This document shows, piece after piece, positions 40,226 to 52,710 of a DNA stretch of 64,000 nucleotides (within the stretch, counting starts at the first letter, position 1; every line of letters starts with the position of its first letter). The stretch spans positions 310,001-374,000 of the forward strand of contig NZ_LMDC01000001.1 of the NCBI RefSeq assembly GCF_001425705.1, read 5' to 3'. Below the pieces are notes generated by a model, which was not told the origin of the DNA, did not search any database, and was given only the letters and a program-made list of their open reading frames with translations. The DNA is from Pelomonas sp. Root1217. Its GTDB lineage: Bacteria; Pseudomonadota; Gammaproteobacteria; Burkholderiales; Burkholderiaceae_C. The position numbers were made by a program, and so were the translations under genes.

Positions 40226-42728
40226 ATGAGCAAGCCCCGCCCCGCCTCCGCCGAGGCACCACTCGCGCGCTACAACGCCAAGCGCGACTTCAGCGGCACC
40301 GCCGAGCCCAAGGGGAGAGTGGGGCGCCGCAAGTCCAAGGCCTTGGGCTTCGTCATCCAGAAGCATTGGGCTTCGCACCTGCACTACGACTTCCGGCTCG
40401 AGCTGGACGGCGTCATGGTCAGCTGGGCCGTGCCCAAGGGGCCGAGCTTCGACCCCGCGAAGAAGCAGATGGCCATCCATGTCGAGGACCACCCGGTCAG
40501 CTACAACAGCTTCGAGGGCGAGATTCCCAAGGGGCATTACGGCGCCGGTACCGTCATCATCTGGGACCGCGGCAGCTGGACGCCGGTCGGCGACCCCCGC
40601 GAGGGCCTGGCCAAGGGCAAGCTCATCTTCGAGCTGCATGGCGAGAAGCTGGCCGGGCTGTGGGAGCTGGTGCGCATCTCCAAGCCGGGGCAGAAGAAGC
40701 AGGACCAGTGGATCCTGTTCAAGAAGCGCGGCGATGCCTGGACACGGCCGACGGCCGAGTACGACGTCATCAGCGCCCTGCCGGACAGCGTCGTCGAAAA
40801 GCCCCTGGGCCCCGTGGAGGAGCGCGAGCCGCGGGTGCGCGCACAGCCGCAGACGGCCGGCCCCGATCTGTCCCGCGCAAAGAAGGCGCCGTTCCCGAAG
40901 ACGCTCGAGCTGCAGCTGGCCACCCTGGTTGCCGCTGCGCCCGCAGACGGCGACTGGGTGATCGAGAACAAGTTCGACGGCTATCGCATGGGCGTGCGCA
41001 TCAGCAAGGGCAAAGTCGCGCTGATCACACGCAACGGCAATGACTGGACGGCGAAGCTGGCGCCGCTTGTCGATGAACTCGAGAAACTCGGCATCGATCA
41101 GGCCTGGCTGGACGGTGAGATCGTCGTGTTGAACGAGCATGGCGTGCCGGACTTCAACCGGCTGCAGAACGCCATCGACAACGCGCGCACGCAGGACATC
41201 AGCATGTTCCTGTTCGACCTGCCCTTCCTCGGCGACACCGACCTGCGCGAAGTGCCGCTGCGCAGCCGGCGCGCGGTGCTCAAGGACCTGCTCGAAGGCC
41301 GCACCTCGGCCCATGTGCGCTTCAGCGATGAGCTGCCGGCGGCACCCTCGCAGGTGCTCGCCGCGGCCTGCCAGCTGGGCCTGGAAGGCGTGATGCTGAA
41401 GAAGGCCGACTCACCCTATGTCTCCCGGCGCAGTGACAGCTGGCTCAAGCTGAAATGCCAGCGCCGCCAGGAATTCGTCGTCATCGGCTTCACCGACCGC
41501 ACCAACTCACCCCAGGAAGTCGGGGCCCTGATGCTGGGCTATTACCAGGACGGCAAGTTGCGCTCGGCCGGCTCGGTCGGCACCGGCTGGGCCTCGGCGC
41601 AGGGGCGGGAGCTGCACTGGCAGTTGAGCAAGCTGCAGACGAAGACACCGCCGCTCGACCCGGCGGCCGTCGAGCCGGGCCGCTGGTCGCGCCGCGCCCG
41701 GGGCAGCGAACACTGGGTGCGGCCGGAGATGGTGGTGGAAGTGGCCTTCGGCGAGTGGACGCCCGATGGCCATATCCGGCACGCGCGATTTGTCGGTGTT
41801 CGCACCGACAAGGCCCCCAAGGCGATCCAGCGCGAGCAGGCGGCAGCGGTACGGCCTTCCCCCAAGACGAGCGTCAAGATCTCCCACCCCGACCGGGTCA
41901 TCGACACCTCCACCGGGCTGCGCAAGATCGACCTGGTGCACTACTACGAGAGCGTCGCGGACCGCATCCTTCCGCACCTGAAGAACCGCCCGGTCTCGCT
42001 GGTGCGCGCACCCCAGGGCATCAGCGGGCAGCTGTTCTTCCAGAAGCATTCTGACAAGGAGATTCCGGGCATCACGACCCTCGATCCGGCGTTGTGGCCG
42101 GAACACGAAGCGCTGATGAGCGTCGACAGCGTGGAAGGGCTGATCAACGCCGCCCAGCTCAATGTCGTCGAATTCCACACCTGGAACTCCAAGGTCGGGC
42201 GCATCGACCTGCCGGACCGGGTCGTGTTCGACCTGGATCCGGGCGAGGGCGTCAGCTGGGCTCATCTGCAGGAGGCGGCCGCCCTCACGCACACCATGCT
42301 CGAGGAGCTGGGTCTGAAGGGCTGGCTCAAGACCAGCGGCGGCAAGGGCCTGCACGTGGTGGTGCCACTGGCGCCCAAGCTGGACTACGACACCGTCAAG
42401 GCCTTCTCGCAAGCCGTCGTGGCCCACATGGCCGAGACCCTCCCACAGCGCTTCGTCGCCAAGAGTGGCGGCAAGAATCGCGTCGGCAAGATCTTCATCG
42501 ACTACCTGAGGAACGGCCACAGCCAGACGACGGCGACGGCGTTCTCTGCGCGGGCCCGGCCCGGGCTGGGCGTCTCCATGCCCATCAGCTGGGAGCAGCT
42601 CGGCTCACTGAAGAGCGGCGCGCAATGGACCATCACGACGGCGCGCGAGTACCTGTCCTTCGAGAAGGAAGACCCGTGGCGCGACTACGCGAAGTCGCGG
42701 CAGACCCTGTCCACCGCGAGAAAGCGGC

Positions 42729-42742
<14 letters not shown>
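40226..42742 (+). CDS. ligD: ATP-dependent DNA ligase D (PE-LIG-POL)
   Basis: The 838-residue enzyme has all three NHEJ domains in the order PE-LIG-POL. The 3'-phosphoesterase domain (about 1-190) shows HLHYDFRLELDG and the VEDHPVSYNSFEGEIPKGHY block. The ligase domain (about 220-530) has adenylated Lys in ENKFDGYR and LEGVMLKK. The primase-like polymerase domain (about 560-838) has VFDLDPGEG and TSGGKGLHVVVPL. Coupling to ku makes a complete two-gene NHEJ system. Its last 14 bp overlap the convergent protease gene. Confidence 0.96.
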
Positions 42743-44624
<1,882 letters not shown>

Positions 44625-44759
44625 GGTGTTCGGGCGACTTCGGGGAACTGCAATCCATGCAGACTAACGGCCCGATGCCTGCGCTGCGCGTGCGTTATCG
44701 AGGTTGGGCTGAGGTCGTTTGCAACAGCTGTTCCAAGTGCGGAAAACTGCCCAGAATGC

Positions 44760-44790
44760 AAAAAGGGCCTGATCGCGAGATCAGGCCCTT
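44760..44790 (-). terminator. Rho-independent terminator of tRNA-Thr
   Basis: AAGGGCCTGATC and GATCAGGCCCTT form a perfect 12-bp stem with loop GCGA. On the minus strand a run of T residues follows. It starts 12 bp past the tRNA 3' end. Confidence 0.85.
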
Positions 44791-44801
44791 GGTGCTTGTT
44801 C

Positions 44802-44877
44802 TGGTGCCGGCAAGAGGAGTCGAACCCCCGACCTTCGCATTACGAATGCGCTGCTCTACCAACTGAGCTATGCCGGC
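44802..44877 (-). tRNA. tRNA-Thr (anticodon CGT)
   Basis: Seventy-six bases: acceptor GCCGGCA pairs with TGCCGGC, D arm GCTCAGTTGGTAGAGC, anticodon loop TTCGTAA giving CGT, T arm GGGGGTTCGACTCCTCT, and an encoded CCA. It decodes ACG threonine codons, common in GC-rich genomes. Confidence 0.95.
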
Positions 44878-44985
44878 CTCACGCGTCCCGCAGGCGGGAT
44901 CAGCGAAGCCCGAGATCATAGCGCAACTGCCGTGAGCCGCCAAGATCGGCTTGCTTTTCGGGCGGCTGGACGCAAATTCCGGCGC

Positions 44986-45762
44986 ATGAAAAAGATCAGA
45001 AATCTGCTGCTGGCGGCCTGGATGCTGGGCGCTGCGGCGCTGGTCCTGGCTGAGGACGGGCGTTTCGATGTCGCCACGCGCGAGGGCGTCGTCACGCCGG
45101 TGTTCTGGCAGGCTGCCGAAAGTGCGCGGGCGACGGTGCTGCTGTTTCCTGGCGGCAGCGGCGGCTTCGGGCGCATTGAAGCGGGCCGGCCGACGAGCCG
45201 CAATTTCCTGGTCCGCTCCGCCGGGGAGTTCGCCGCGCGCGGCTACAACGTCGCCATCTTCGGCAAGCCGAGCGACACGCCCGATCTGGGCTACAGCGAG
45301 CGCATCTCGGATACCCACATGACCGATATCCGCGAGGTGCTGGCGGCGGTCAGGAAGAAGTCACTGCTGCCGGTCTGGCTGGTCGGCACCAGCCGCGGTA
45401 CGGTCTCGGCCACCGCGGCCGCCATCCGCCTGCAGGGCGACATCGCCGGCCTCGTGCTGACGTCCAGCATCGTCGCCTGGGACAAGCCGGGCGCCGTGCC
45501 GCGCCAGGAGTTGGCGGCTATCCGCGTGCCGGTGCTGGTGTTGCACCACGCCAAAGACCAGTGCCGGCAGACCCTGCCGCGGGACGTGGGCTACGTCCCA
45601 CGTGGGCTGACGGCTGCACCAGTGAAGAAGCTGGTCATGGTGGACGGCGGTGCCGACCCGACGGGCGACGCCTGCGAAGCCCTGCACTGGCACGGCTTCA
45701 TTGGCATGGAGACCGAGGCGGTCCAGCTCATCACAGGCTGGATGGACCGGCCTATGCCATAG
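44986..45762 (+). CDS. Secreted alpha/beta hydrolase
   Basis: From the ATG at 44986 the 258-residue protein has a signal peptide (MKKIRNLLLAAWMLGAAALV, cleaved near LAEDG). The fold is shown by TVLLFPGGSGGFG as oxyanion region and WLVGTSRGTVSA with the nucleophilic Ser in G-T-S-R-G. The acid is Asp in HHAKDQCRQT and the His is in EALHWHGFIG. It is a periplasmic or secreted serine hydrolase of unknown substrate. It converges on fbp and stands alone. Confidence 0.82.
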   Translation: MKKIRNLLLAAWMLGAAALVLAEDGRFDVATREGVVTPVFWQAAESARATVLLFPGGSGGFGRIEAGRPTSRNFLVRSAGEFAARGYNVAIFGKPSDTPDLGYSERISDTHMTDIREVLAAVRKKSLLPVWLVGTSRGTVSATAAAIRLQGDIAGLVLTSSIVAWDKPGAVPRQELAAIRVPVLVLHHAKDQCRQTLPRDVGYVPRGLTAAPVKKLVMVDGGADPTGDACEALHWHGFIGMETEAVQLITGWMDRPMP

Positions 45763-45781
45763 ACGCTTCTTGGTACGCTTC

Positions 45782-46792
45782 TCAGGACGCGTCGAGATGA
45801 TAGGCCGCGATGCGCTCGACCTCGTTCTTCGAACCCAGCGCGACGGCCACGCGTTCGTGCAGCTTGGTCGGCTTCAGGTCCATGATGCGTTCGCTGCCGG
45901 TGGTGGCCACGCCGCCGGCCTGCTCGACGAGGAAGGCCATCGGGTTGGCCTCGTACAGCAGGCGCAGCTTGCCGGGCTTGTCGGGCTCGCGCTGGTCCCA
46001 GGGGTACATGAAGACGCCGCCGCGGGTCATGATGCGATGCACGTCGGCCACCATGCTGGCGACCCAGCGCATGTTGAAGTCCTTGCCGCGAGGCCCCGTG
46101 GAGCCGGCCAGGCACTCGTCGATGTAGCGGCGCACCGGCGGCGCCCAATGGCGCAGGTTGGACATGTTGATCGCGAATTCCTTGGTGTCCTCTGGGATGC
46201 GCACCTGGTCCTGCGTCAGCACCCAGGAGCCGGTCTCGCGGTCCAGCGTGAAGACGGCCACGCCGTCGCCCACCGTCAGCACCAGCATGCTCTGCGGGCC
46301 GTAGACGCAGTAACCGGCGGCCGCCTGCTGCTTGCCCGGCTGCAGGAAGTCTTCCTCGCTGACGCCGCGCGAATGGCCGACCTTGCGCAGCACGCTGAAG
46401 ATGGTGCCGATGGACACGTTGACGTCGATGTTGCTGGAGCCGTCGAGCGGGTCGAACAGCAGCAGGTATTCGCCTTGCGGATAGCGATTGGGCACGACGT
46501 AGATGCCGTCCATCTCCTCGCTGGCCATGGCGGCGAGGTGGCCGCCCCATTCGTTGGCCTCGATCAGCACCTCGTTGGCGATGATGTCGAGCTTCTTCTG
46601 CACCTCGCCCTGCACGTTCTCGCTGCCGGCGGTGCCAAGCACGTCACCCAGGGCTCCCTTGTTGACGGCGATGGCGATGCGCTTGCAGGCGCGCGCGACG
46701 ACCTCGATCAGCAGGCGCAGTTCCTGCGGGATGTGGCCGTGCTCGCGCTGCTGCTCGACGAGGTACTGGGTCAGGCTGGTTTGACGAGACAT
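45782..46792 (-). CDS. fbp: Fructose-1,6-bisphosphatase class 1
   Basis: The 336-residue enzyme starts [20 protein letters not shown], four bases after the pepN stop with GGAGG as ribosome site. It has the metal-binding Glu/Asp sets: GAxNxQ-like region near 60, [12 protein letters not shown], and the signature [18 protein letters not shown]. Near the C-terminus [13 protein letters not shown] and [13 protein letters not shown] form the sugar-phosphate site. It converts fructose-1,6-bisphosphate to fructose-6-phosphate for gluconeogenesis. Length is normal for the class. It is co-transcribed with pepN. Confidence 0.96.
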   Translation of the reverse strand: MSRQTSLTQYLVEQQREHGHIPQELRLLIEVVARACKRIAIAVNKGALGDVLGTAGSENVQGEVQKKLDIIANEVLIEANEWGGHLAAMASEEMDGIYVVPNRYPQGEYLLLFDPLDGSSNIDVNVSIGTIFSVLRKVGHSRGVSEEDFLQPGKQQAAAGYCVYGPQSMLVLTVGDGVAVFTLDRETGSWVLTQDQVRIPEDTKEFAINMSNLRHWAPPVRRYIDECLAGSTGPRGKDFNMRWVASMVADVHRIMTRGGVFMYPWDQREPDKPGKLRLLYEANPMAFLVEQAGGVATTGSERIMDLKPTKLHERVAVALGSKNEVERIAAYHLDAS

Positions 46793-46796
46793 CGGT

Positions 46797-49460
46797 TCAG
46801 CCTCCCGAAGCCAGCGCGCGCTCGACGATCTCGCGCACGTCGCTCGACAGGTCGGGCTTGGCGGCAACGCGCGCAACGGCTTCACGCGCTGCCGTGCGAT
46901 AGGGCTCGGCCAGCACGGCCCAGCGGTCCATCGCGCGGGCGATGCGGCTGGCCAATTGCGGATTGATGGCATCGATGGCCAGCACCTGTTCGGCCCAGAA
47001 CACATAGCCGGCCGCATCGGCGCGGTGGAAGGCGGCCGGGTTGAACATGCACAAGGAAGCGAGCAGGCTGCGCGCCCGGTTGGGATTCTTCAAGCTGAAG
47101 TCCGGGTGCTTGAGCAGGGACTTGGCCCGGGCGAAGACGCGGCCGTCCGCCTCGGGCGCGCGGGCCTGCAGCGAGAACCACTTGTCGACCACCAGCGCAT
47201 CGTCCTTGAACAGCGCGTGGAAGCGCTGCAGGGCCGGCGCGGCCAGTTCGGCGTTGGCGTTGACCAGTGCGGCCAGTGCGCCTAGGCGCTCGGTCATGTT
47301 GGCCGCGTCCTTGAAGCGCTGGTAGGCCTTGCCGGGCCACACGGTGTCGCCGGTGGCTTGCGCGTCCAGCACGAGCATGGACAGGGCCAGGTTGGCGAGA
47401 GCCCGCTTGCCCGAGGACACCGGGTCGGGCGTGTAGCCGCCCTGGACTTGGTGGGCCTCGAAGGCGGCCGCCCAGTCATCGCGCAGGGCGCTGGCGAGCT
47501 GGGTTTGCGCGGCCATCACGGCGGCGTGGATGGCTTGCGGGTCGACGACGTCAAGCTGCTCGGCGATATAGGCCTCGCCAGGCAGCGTCAGCGCCAGCTC
47601 CTTGAAGGCCGGGTCCAGTTCGGGATGGTTGAGGATGCCGCGCATCGCGTCGATGAAGACGGGGCTCAGCACCAGCGGCTGGCCGGCGCGCAGCGCGTGC
47701 AGGATGCGGTTCAGCGCCAGGCGCTGGCCGGCTTCCCAGCGGTTGAAGGGGTCGCTGTCGTGGCGCATCAGCACGATCAGGCCGGCGTCGGACAGGCCGT
47801 CTTCCAGCACCACCGGCGCCGAGAAGCCGCGCATCAGCGACGGCACGGGCTCGCTGTCGATGTTCTCGAAGACGAACGTCTGCTCGGCCTGGTCCAGCAC
47901 CACCACGCCATCGGTGTCGCCGTTGGTGTTCACGGGCAAGGCGGCGCCATGGCGGTCCAGCAGGCCCATGACGATGGGGATCACCTGCGGCTGCTTGTCG
48001 CCCTGACCCGGCGTGGCCGGTGTTGTCTGCGTGAAGCGCAGCGTGAAGGTGCGGGCAGCGGCGTCATGCTCGCCGCGGGCGGTCACGCGCGGCGTGCCGG
48101 CCTGCGAGTACCAGCGCTTGAAGGTGTCCAGGCGCGTGGCGAGGGCCGAGCCGGGGTTGGCGTCGGCAATCGCCTGCGCGAAGTCGTCGCAGGTCACGGC
48201 CTGGCCGTCGTGGCGCTCGAAGTAGAGCTTCATGCCCGCCTCGAAGCCCTTGCGGCCGACCAGCGTCTGGTACATGCGCACGACCTCGGCGCCCTTCTCG
48301 TAGACGGTGGCCGTGTAGAAATTGTTGATCTCGCTGTAGCTGTCCGGGCGCACCGGATGGGCCATGGCGCCGCTGTCCTCCGGGAACTGCGCGGCGCGTA
48401 GCTGGCGCACGTCCTGGATGCGGCAGACGGCGCGTGCCGACGGCGTGCCGGCCATGTCCATCGAGAACTCCTGGTCGCGGAAGACGGTGAGGCCCTCCTT
48501 GAGCGACAGCTGGAACCAGTCGCGGCAGGTGACGCGGTTGCCGGTCCAGTTGTGGAAGTACTCGTGGGCGACGATGGACTCGATGCGGTTGAAGTCGGCA
48601 TCCGTTGCCGTGGCGGGCGAGGCGAGCAGGGCGCTGGTGTTGAAGATGTTCAGGCCCTTGTTCTCCATCGCGCCCATGTTGAAGTCGGACACGCCGACCA
48701 CCATGAAGCGCTCCAGGTCCAGCGGCAGGCCGAAGCGGGCCTCGTCCCAGACGATGGAGGCGATCAGCGAGTTCATCGCGTGCTCGGTCTTCTCCAGGTC
48801 GCCGCGGCGCACGTAAACCTGCAGCAGGTGGTCCTTGCCGGCGCGGGTGCGGATGCGCTGCTCGCGCGCCACCAGGTCGCCCGCAACGATGGCGAACAGA
48901 TAGCTGGGTTTGGGGAAGGGGTCGGCCCAGACCGCGAAATGACGTCCGTTGTCCAGCGTGCCGCTGTCCACCAGGTTGCCGTTGGACAGCAGCACCGGGT
49001 AGAGGGTGGCGTTGGCGCGCAGCGTGACCGTGTAGACGGCCATCACGTCAGGCCGGTCCAGGAAATAGGTGATGCGCCGGAAGCCTTCGGCCTCGCATTG
49101 CGAGAAGAAGCCGCCGCCCGAGGTGTACAGGCCTGACAAGGCCGTGTTCTTGTCGGGGCAGGTGGTGTTGCGGATCTCGAGCGCGAAGTCGGCGTCGGGT
49201 GCGCCTTCGATGATGAGTTCGTGGCCTTCCTGCCGGAAGGAGACGCTCGCGCCATCGATCAGCACGCGCAGCAGGTTCAGTTCCTCGCCGTGCAAACGCA
49301 GCGGGCCGTGGGGCACGGCGCGGTTGCGCTCGATCTGCATCTTGCTGGTGACCAGGGTCTTGGCCGGGTCGAGATCGAAGGTCAGGTCGACCTTGCGGAT
49401 CCAGAACGCCGGTTGCTGGTAGTCCAGGCGTTGGATCAGGGTGGCGGTACCTTCACGCAT
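46797..49460 (-). CDS. pepN: Aminopeptidase N (M1 family)
   Basis: An 887-residue protein with the M1 architecture: N-terminal beta saddle, the substrate-anchoring [12 protein letters not shown] motif, the zinc site HEYFHNW with the downstream Glu in [13 protein letters not shown], and a long helical C-terminal domain. Family length in betaproteobacteria is 870-900, so it is complete. It removes N-terminal residues, preferring Arg, Lys and Ala, in the cytoplasm. fbp starts four bases after its stop, so the genes are one operon. Confidence 0.96.
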   Translation of the reverse strand: MREGTATLIQRLDYQQPAFWIRKVDLTFDLDPAKTLVTSKMQIERNRAVPHGPLRLHGEELNLLRVLIDGASVSFRQEGHELIIEGAPDADFALEIRNTTCPDKNTALSGLYTSGGGFFSQCEAEGFRRITYFLDRPDVMAVYTVTLRANATLYPVLLSNGNLVDSGTLDNGRHFAVWADPFPKPSYLFAIVAGDLVAREQRIRTRAGKDHLLQVYVRRGDLEKTEHAMNSLIASIVWDEARFGLPLDLERFMVVGVSDFNMGAMENKGLNIFNTSALLASPATATDADFNRIESIVAHEYFHNWTGNRVTCRDWFQLSLKEGLTVFRDQEFSMDMAGTPSARAVCRIQDVRQLRAAQFPEDSGAMAHPVRPDSYSEINNFYTATVYEKGAEVVRMYQTLVGRKGFEAGMKLYFERHDGQAVTCDDFAQAIADANPGSALATRLDTFKRWYSQAGTPRVTARGEHDAAARTFTLRFTQTTPATPGQGDKQPQVIPIVMGLLDRHGAALPVNTNGDTDGVVVLDQAEQTFVFENIDSEPVPSLMRGFSAPVVLEDGLSDAGLIVLMRHDSDPFNRWEAGQRLALNRILHALRAGQPLVLSPVFIDAMRGILNHPELDPAFKELALTLPGEAYIAEQLDVVDPQAIHAAVMAAQTQLASALRDDWAAAFEAHQVQGGYTPDPVSSGKRALANLALSMLVLDAQATGDTVWPGKAYQRFKDAANMTERLGALAALVNANAELAAPALQRFHALFKDDALVVDKWFSLQARAPEADGRVFARAKSLLKHPDFSLKNPNRARSLLASLCMFNPAAFHRADAAGYVFWAEQVLAIDAINPQLASRIARAMDRWAVLAEPYRTAAREAVARVAAKPDLSSDVREIVERALASGG

Positions 49461-49480
49461 GAGGGGCGTCCTTGGGATGA

Positions 49481-49509
49481 GGAAAACGAAAGGGCCGCCG
49501 CGGCGGCCC
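49481..49509 (-). terminator. Rho-independent terminator of prfB
   Basis: GGGCCGCCG followed directly by CGGCGGCCC is a perfect 18-base palindrome; read on the minus strand it is followed by TTTCGTTTT. It lies 8 bp after the prfB stop and 20 bp before pepN begins. Confidence 0.75.
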
Positions 49510-49516
49510 GGAGGCG

Positions 49517-50621
49517 TCAGACGCCTTGCTTGAGCGACTCGGTGATGAACGGATCGAGATCGCCGTCCAGCACCTTCTGCGTGGCAGACGTTTCGTAGTT
49601 GGTGCGCAGGTCCTTGATACGGCTCTGGTCCAGCACATAGGAGCGGATCTGGTGGCCCCAGCCGACATCGGTCTTGGTGTCCTCCAGCTTTTGCTGCTCT
49701 TCCTGGCGCTTGCGCATCTCATGGTCGTACAGGCGCGAGCGCAGGCGCTTCCAGGCGACGTCGCGATTGCTGTGCTGGCTGCGGCCGTCCTGGCACTGCA
49801 CGACGATGCCGGTCGGGATGTGCGTCAGGCGCACGGCCGAGTCGGTCTTGTTGATGTGCTGGCCGCCGGCACCGGAGGCGCGGAAGGTGTCGGTGCGCAC
49901 ATCGGCGGGGTTGATGTCGATCTCGATGCTGTCGTCCACCTCGGGGTAGACGAACAGCGACGCGAAGGATGTGTGGCGGCCGCCGGACGAATCGAAGGGC
50001 GACTTGCGCACCAGGCGGTGCACACCGGTCTCGGTGCGCAGCAGGCCGAAGGCGTACTCGCCCTCGACCTTGATGGTCGCGCTCTTGATGCCGGCCACGT
50101 CGCCGGGCGTCTCGTCCTCGAGCGTCGCCTTGAAGCCCTTGCGCTCGCAGTACTTCAGGTACTGGCGCAGCAGCATGCCGGCCCAGTCGCAAGCCTCGGT
50201 GCCACCCGCGCCGGCCTGGATGTCGACGAAGCAGTTCAGCGGGTCGGCCGGGTTGTTGAACATGCGGCGGAACTCGAGTTCCTCGACCTTGGCCTGCAAC
50301 TGCGCAGCGTCGGCCTCGATGGCGAGCATGCCGGCCTCGTCGCCTTCCTCGCGGCTCATCTCGAAGAGCTCCGCGTTGTCGGCCAGCGAGCTGGTCAGCT
50401 TCGTGATCGTCTCGACCACCGCCTCCAGCGTGCGCTTTTCCTTGCCCAGTTCCTGGGCGCGCTTCTGGTCGTTCCAGACGTTGGGGTTCTCCAGGGAAGC
50501 GTTGACCTCGTTCAGTCGCAGTGCTTTGCGGTCGAAGTCAAAGATACCCCCTTAGCGCGTCGGTACGCGCTGTGAGGTCGGCCAGGTTGTTGCCGATTTG
50601 GTTGATGTGTTCGATGTCCAT
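49517..50621 (-). CDS. prfB: Peptide chain release factor 2 (programmed +1 frameshift)
   Basis: The gene is read in two frames. The first 27 codons, [20 protein letters not shown] to GYL, end at an in-frame UGA (50540-50538). A +1 shift on CTT-TGA continues the protein as [10 protein letters not shown] and onward, for 367 residues in all, the normal RF2 length. The SPF stop-recognition tripeptide ([11 protein letters not shown]) and the GGQ catalytic motif ([12 protein letters not shown]) are present. RF2 recognises UGA and UAA, so the shift gives feedback control of its own synthesis. Confidence 0.97.
50537..50552 (-). promoter_or_regulatory. prfB: prfB programmed frameshift site
   Basis: Minus strand AGGGGGTATCTTTGAC: the Shine-Dalgarno-like AGGGGG, the slippery CTT, the UGA stop and a following C are in the classical prfB arrangement. 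Slow termination at the UGA lets tRNA-Leu slip from CUU to UUU. Confidence 0.97.
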
Positions 50622-50757
50622 GACGGTCGCTTGGTTCTTGGCGAAACGCGGATTTTCTCTCAAGAGGACGAAGGGCCGCTCCCGAGCCCTCTTGACCCCC
50701 TCGGGGGGCCTGACGCGCGGCGGCAGGTTTGGGGCATCCATAAGCCAGAATGACCGC

Positions 50758-51009
50758 ATGACCGCACCGCCACGAGACGATTACTGGCGCCGCACCCGCC
50801 GCCTGACGGCGTGGCTGCTGCTGGCGTGGGCGATCGTCGGTTTTGTGCCGGTGTTCTTTGCCCGCGAACTCAGCGTCGAGGTGTTCGGCTGGCCTCTGGC
50901 CTTCTGGCTGGCCTCGCAGGGCGCGCTGCTGGGGTTTTGTGCCATCGTCGTCATCTATGCGAGGCAGATGGACAAGTTGGAGGCTGAGTTCAGCGAGCCT
51001 CGGTCCTGA
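50758..51009 (+). CDS. DUF4212 small membrane protein (symporter small subunit, orphan)
   Basis: Eighty-three residues with two transmembrane helices (LTAWLLLAWAIVGFVPVFFA and LAFWLASQGALLGFCAIVVI) and the family ends: YWRRTRRL before helix 1 and YARQMDKLEAEF after helix 2. This is the DUF4212 pattern of the small subunit that normally precedes a sodium:solute symporter of the acetate/VC_2705 type. No symporter gene follows; the next gene is convergent and overlaps by 20 bp. It is therefore an orphan subunit. Confidence 0.85.
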   Translation: MTAPPRDDYWRRTRRLTAWLLLAWAIVGFVPVFFARELSVEVFGWPLAFWLASQGALLGFCAIVVIYARQMDKLEAEFSEPRS

Positions 51010-51778
51010 ACAGGCGCCGGGATTCGGCCTCGCCGACATAGCGCGCGTAGAGCTGCTGGATCCAGCCTTCACGCCGCAGCAGGGCGATCTGCGCTTGCAG
51101 CAGCTGAACGTCGTCCTCGGTGACGGTGGTGCGGTTCAGGTAAAGGCCGATCGGTTCGGCGCCGGCCTCCGGCAGGTCGACGACGATGCTCTGCGCCGGC
51201 AGCGCCCCATCCCGCTTGAGCTTGGCATGGATCATGTTGGGAATGATGGCGGCCTGGATGCGCCCGGCCGACAGCTTGGCCGCCAGGTTGTTGAAGTCGG
51301 GCGAATACTCGGCCTGGCGCGAGGCCAGCAGCGGTGCGATCCGTTCCTCCAGCGCATCACCCAGGCGCACGCCACGGACGATACCGAGCTTGAGGTCGGG
51401 CCGGCCGACGAAGACCTCCAGCGAGCTCGGCCCGCGTTCCGACGCAACGATCAGGTCCAGTTCCGTGAAGGCGTAGGGCAGGAAGTGCCCGACCCGATCG
51501 CGGTCGGCAGCGCGCATGGCCGAGGTCAGCATGTCGATGCTGCCGTGCTCGAAATCCAGCAGCACACGCGCACGAGGCGCGTAGCGCAGAGTCAGCTTGC
51601 AGCCGCTGCGCCGGGCCAGCTCGTCCAGCAGGTCGGGCACGACGCCCTGGACATGGCCGTCGCGCAGGAAGGCTGAATAGCCGAGGTCGGAGATACCGAC
51701 GCTGAGTTCACGCGAGCAACTCGCCTGCGCGCCCGCGGCAGCCAGCGCGAGCAGCAAGGCGAGCGCAGGCTGTCTCAT
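50990..51778 (-). CDS. Periplasmic amino-acid-type substrate-binding protein
   Basis: A 262-residue protein with a signal peptide (PALALLLALAAAGAQA, cleaved before SCSRELSV) and an SBP_bac_3 fold: LSVGISDLGYSAFLRDGHVQ, VVPDLLDELARRSGCKLTL, DMLTSAMRAADRDRVGHFLP and a C-terminal RREGWIQQLYARY. No ABC permease or ATPase is adjacent, so it may serve a distant transporter or act as a sensor. Its start overlaps the stop of the hydrolase upstream (ATGA), so the two are coupled. Confidence 0.85.
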   Translation of the reverse strand: MRQPALALLLALAAAGAQASCSRELSVGISDLGYSAFLRDGHVQGVVPDLLDELARRSGCKLTLRYAPRARVLLDFEHGSIDMLTSAMRAADRDRVGHFLPYAFTELDLIVASERGPSSLEVFVGRPDLKLGIVRGVRLGDALEERIAPLLASRQAEYSPDFNNLAAKLSAGRIQAAIIPNMIHAKLKRDGALPAQSIVVDLPEAGAEPIGLYLNRTTVTEDDVQLLQAQIALLRREGWIQQLYARYVGEAESRRLFRTEAR

Positions 51779-52677
51779 GCCTTCGAGAGGAAACGCTCGA
51801 GCACCGCGGCCAGCGCTTCGGGCTGGTCGTGATGCAGCATGTGGCCGGCGTCCTGCAGCACCGCCTTCTCGAGTTGCGGCACCAGCGCCAGGCGGGCCTC
51901 GAAGTCTTCGCGTGGATAGCGTGTGCCCCAGAAACGCGTCAGCTGGTCGTCGCTGCCCTCGACCCAGAGCGTGGGGGCGGCGATGCGCTGCCAGCAGGCC
52001 AGCACCTCGGCCTTGCGGTAGAGCATGGGATTGGCCAGCTTGTGGGCCGGGTCGGCGTTGAGCTGGAAGCCTTCGGGTGTTTCACGCGACCAGTGCTGAG
52101 CCAGCCAGGCGGCCTTGGCCGCCGGCAGGCGGGGATTGTTCTTCATCAACCGCTCGGCCACGTCGGCCAGCGTCGCATAGGGTCGCAGTGAGGGCGGGTC
52201 TTTCAGCTCGTCCAGCCATTTGGCCAGGCGCTCGGGCGCGGCAGCGGGCGAGATGTCGGGCATGCCGAAGCCTTCGAGATTGACGAGGCGACGGATGCGC
52301 TGCGGGCGAACCCCGGCATAGCTCATGGCCACATTGCCGCCCATGCTGTGGCCCAGCAGGTCCACCGGCGCACCCGGGCTGAGTGCATCGAGCAGGGCGT
52401 CGAGGTCGCCGAGGTAGTCTGGGAACCAGTAGCTGTCGGCGCCCGTCGTTGCGCTGAGGCCGAAGCCGCGCCAGTCCAGCGCGATGACCTCGCGCTGCTG
52501 CTGGAGGGCATCGACGACGAACTGGAAGGAGGCGCCAACGTCCATCCAGCCATGCACCATGACGAGGGGCGGGTGGCCCGGCTGGGGCGGGCCCCAGCGC
52601 AGGATGTGATGGCGCAGGCCGCGCAGGCTCAGAAATTCGCTGCGGTGGGCGCGGCGAGGGATGTAGACATCGGGCAT
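51775..52677 (-). CDS. Alpha/beta hydrolase
   Basis: From the ATG at 52677 the 300-residue protein shows PLVMVHGWMDVGASF as oxyanion loop, LLGHSMGGNVAMSYA as nucleophile elbow, LWVEGSDDQLTRFW for the acid and LQDAGHMLHHDQP for the His. It is a cytoplasmic hydrolase of the epoxide-hydrolase/haloperoxidase branch; the substrate cannot be named. It is divergent from the GNAT gene with 33 bp between starts, and coupled to the binding protein downstream. Confidence 0.87.
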   Translation of the reverse strand: MPDVYIPRRAHRSEFLSLRGLRHHILRWGPPQPGHPPLVMVHGWMDVGASFQFVVDALQQQREVIALDWRGFGLSATTGADSYWFPDYLGDLDALLDALSPGAPVDLLGHSMGGNVAMSYAGVRPQRIRRLVNLEGFGMPDISPAAAPERLAKWLDELKDPPSLRPYATLADVAERLMKNNPRLPAAKAAWLAQHWSRETPEGFQLNADPAHKLANPMLYRKAEVLACWQRIAAPTLWVEGSDDQLTRFWGTRYPREDFEARLALVPQLEKAVLQDAGHMLHHDQPEALAAVLERFLSKA

Positions 52678-52710
52678 ATCCGCACTGTAGGACACGGCAG
52701 TGCGCTGACA

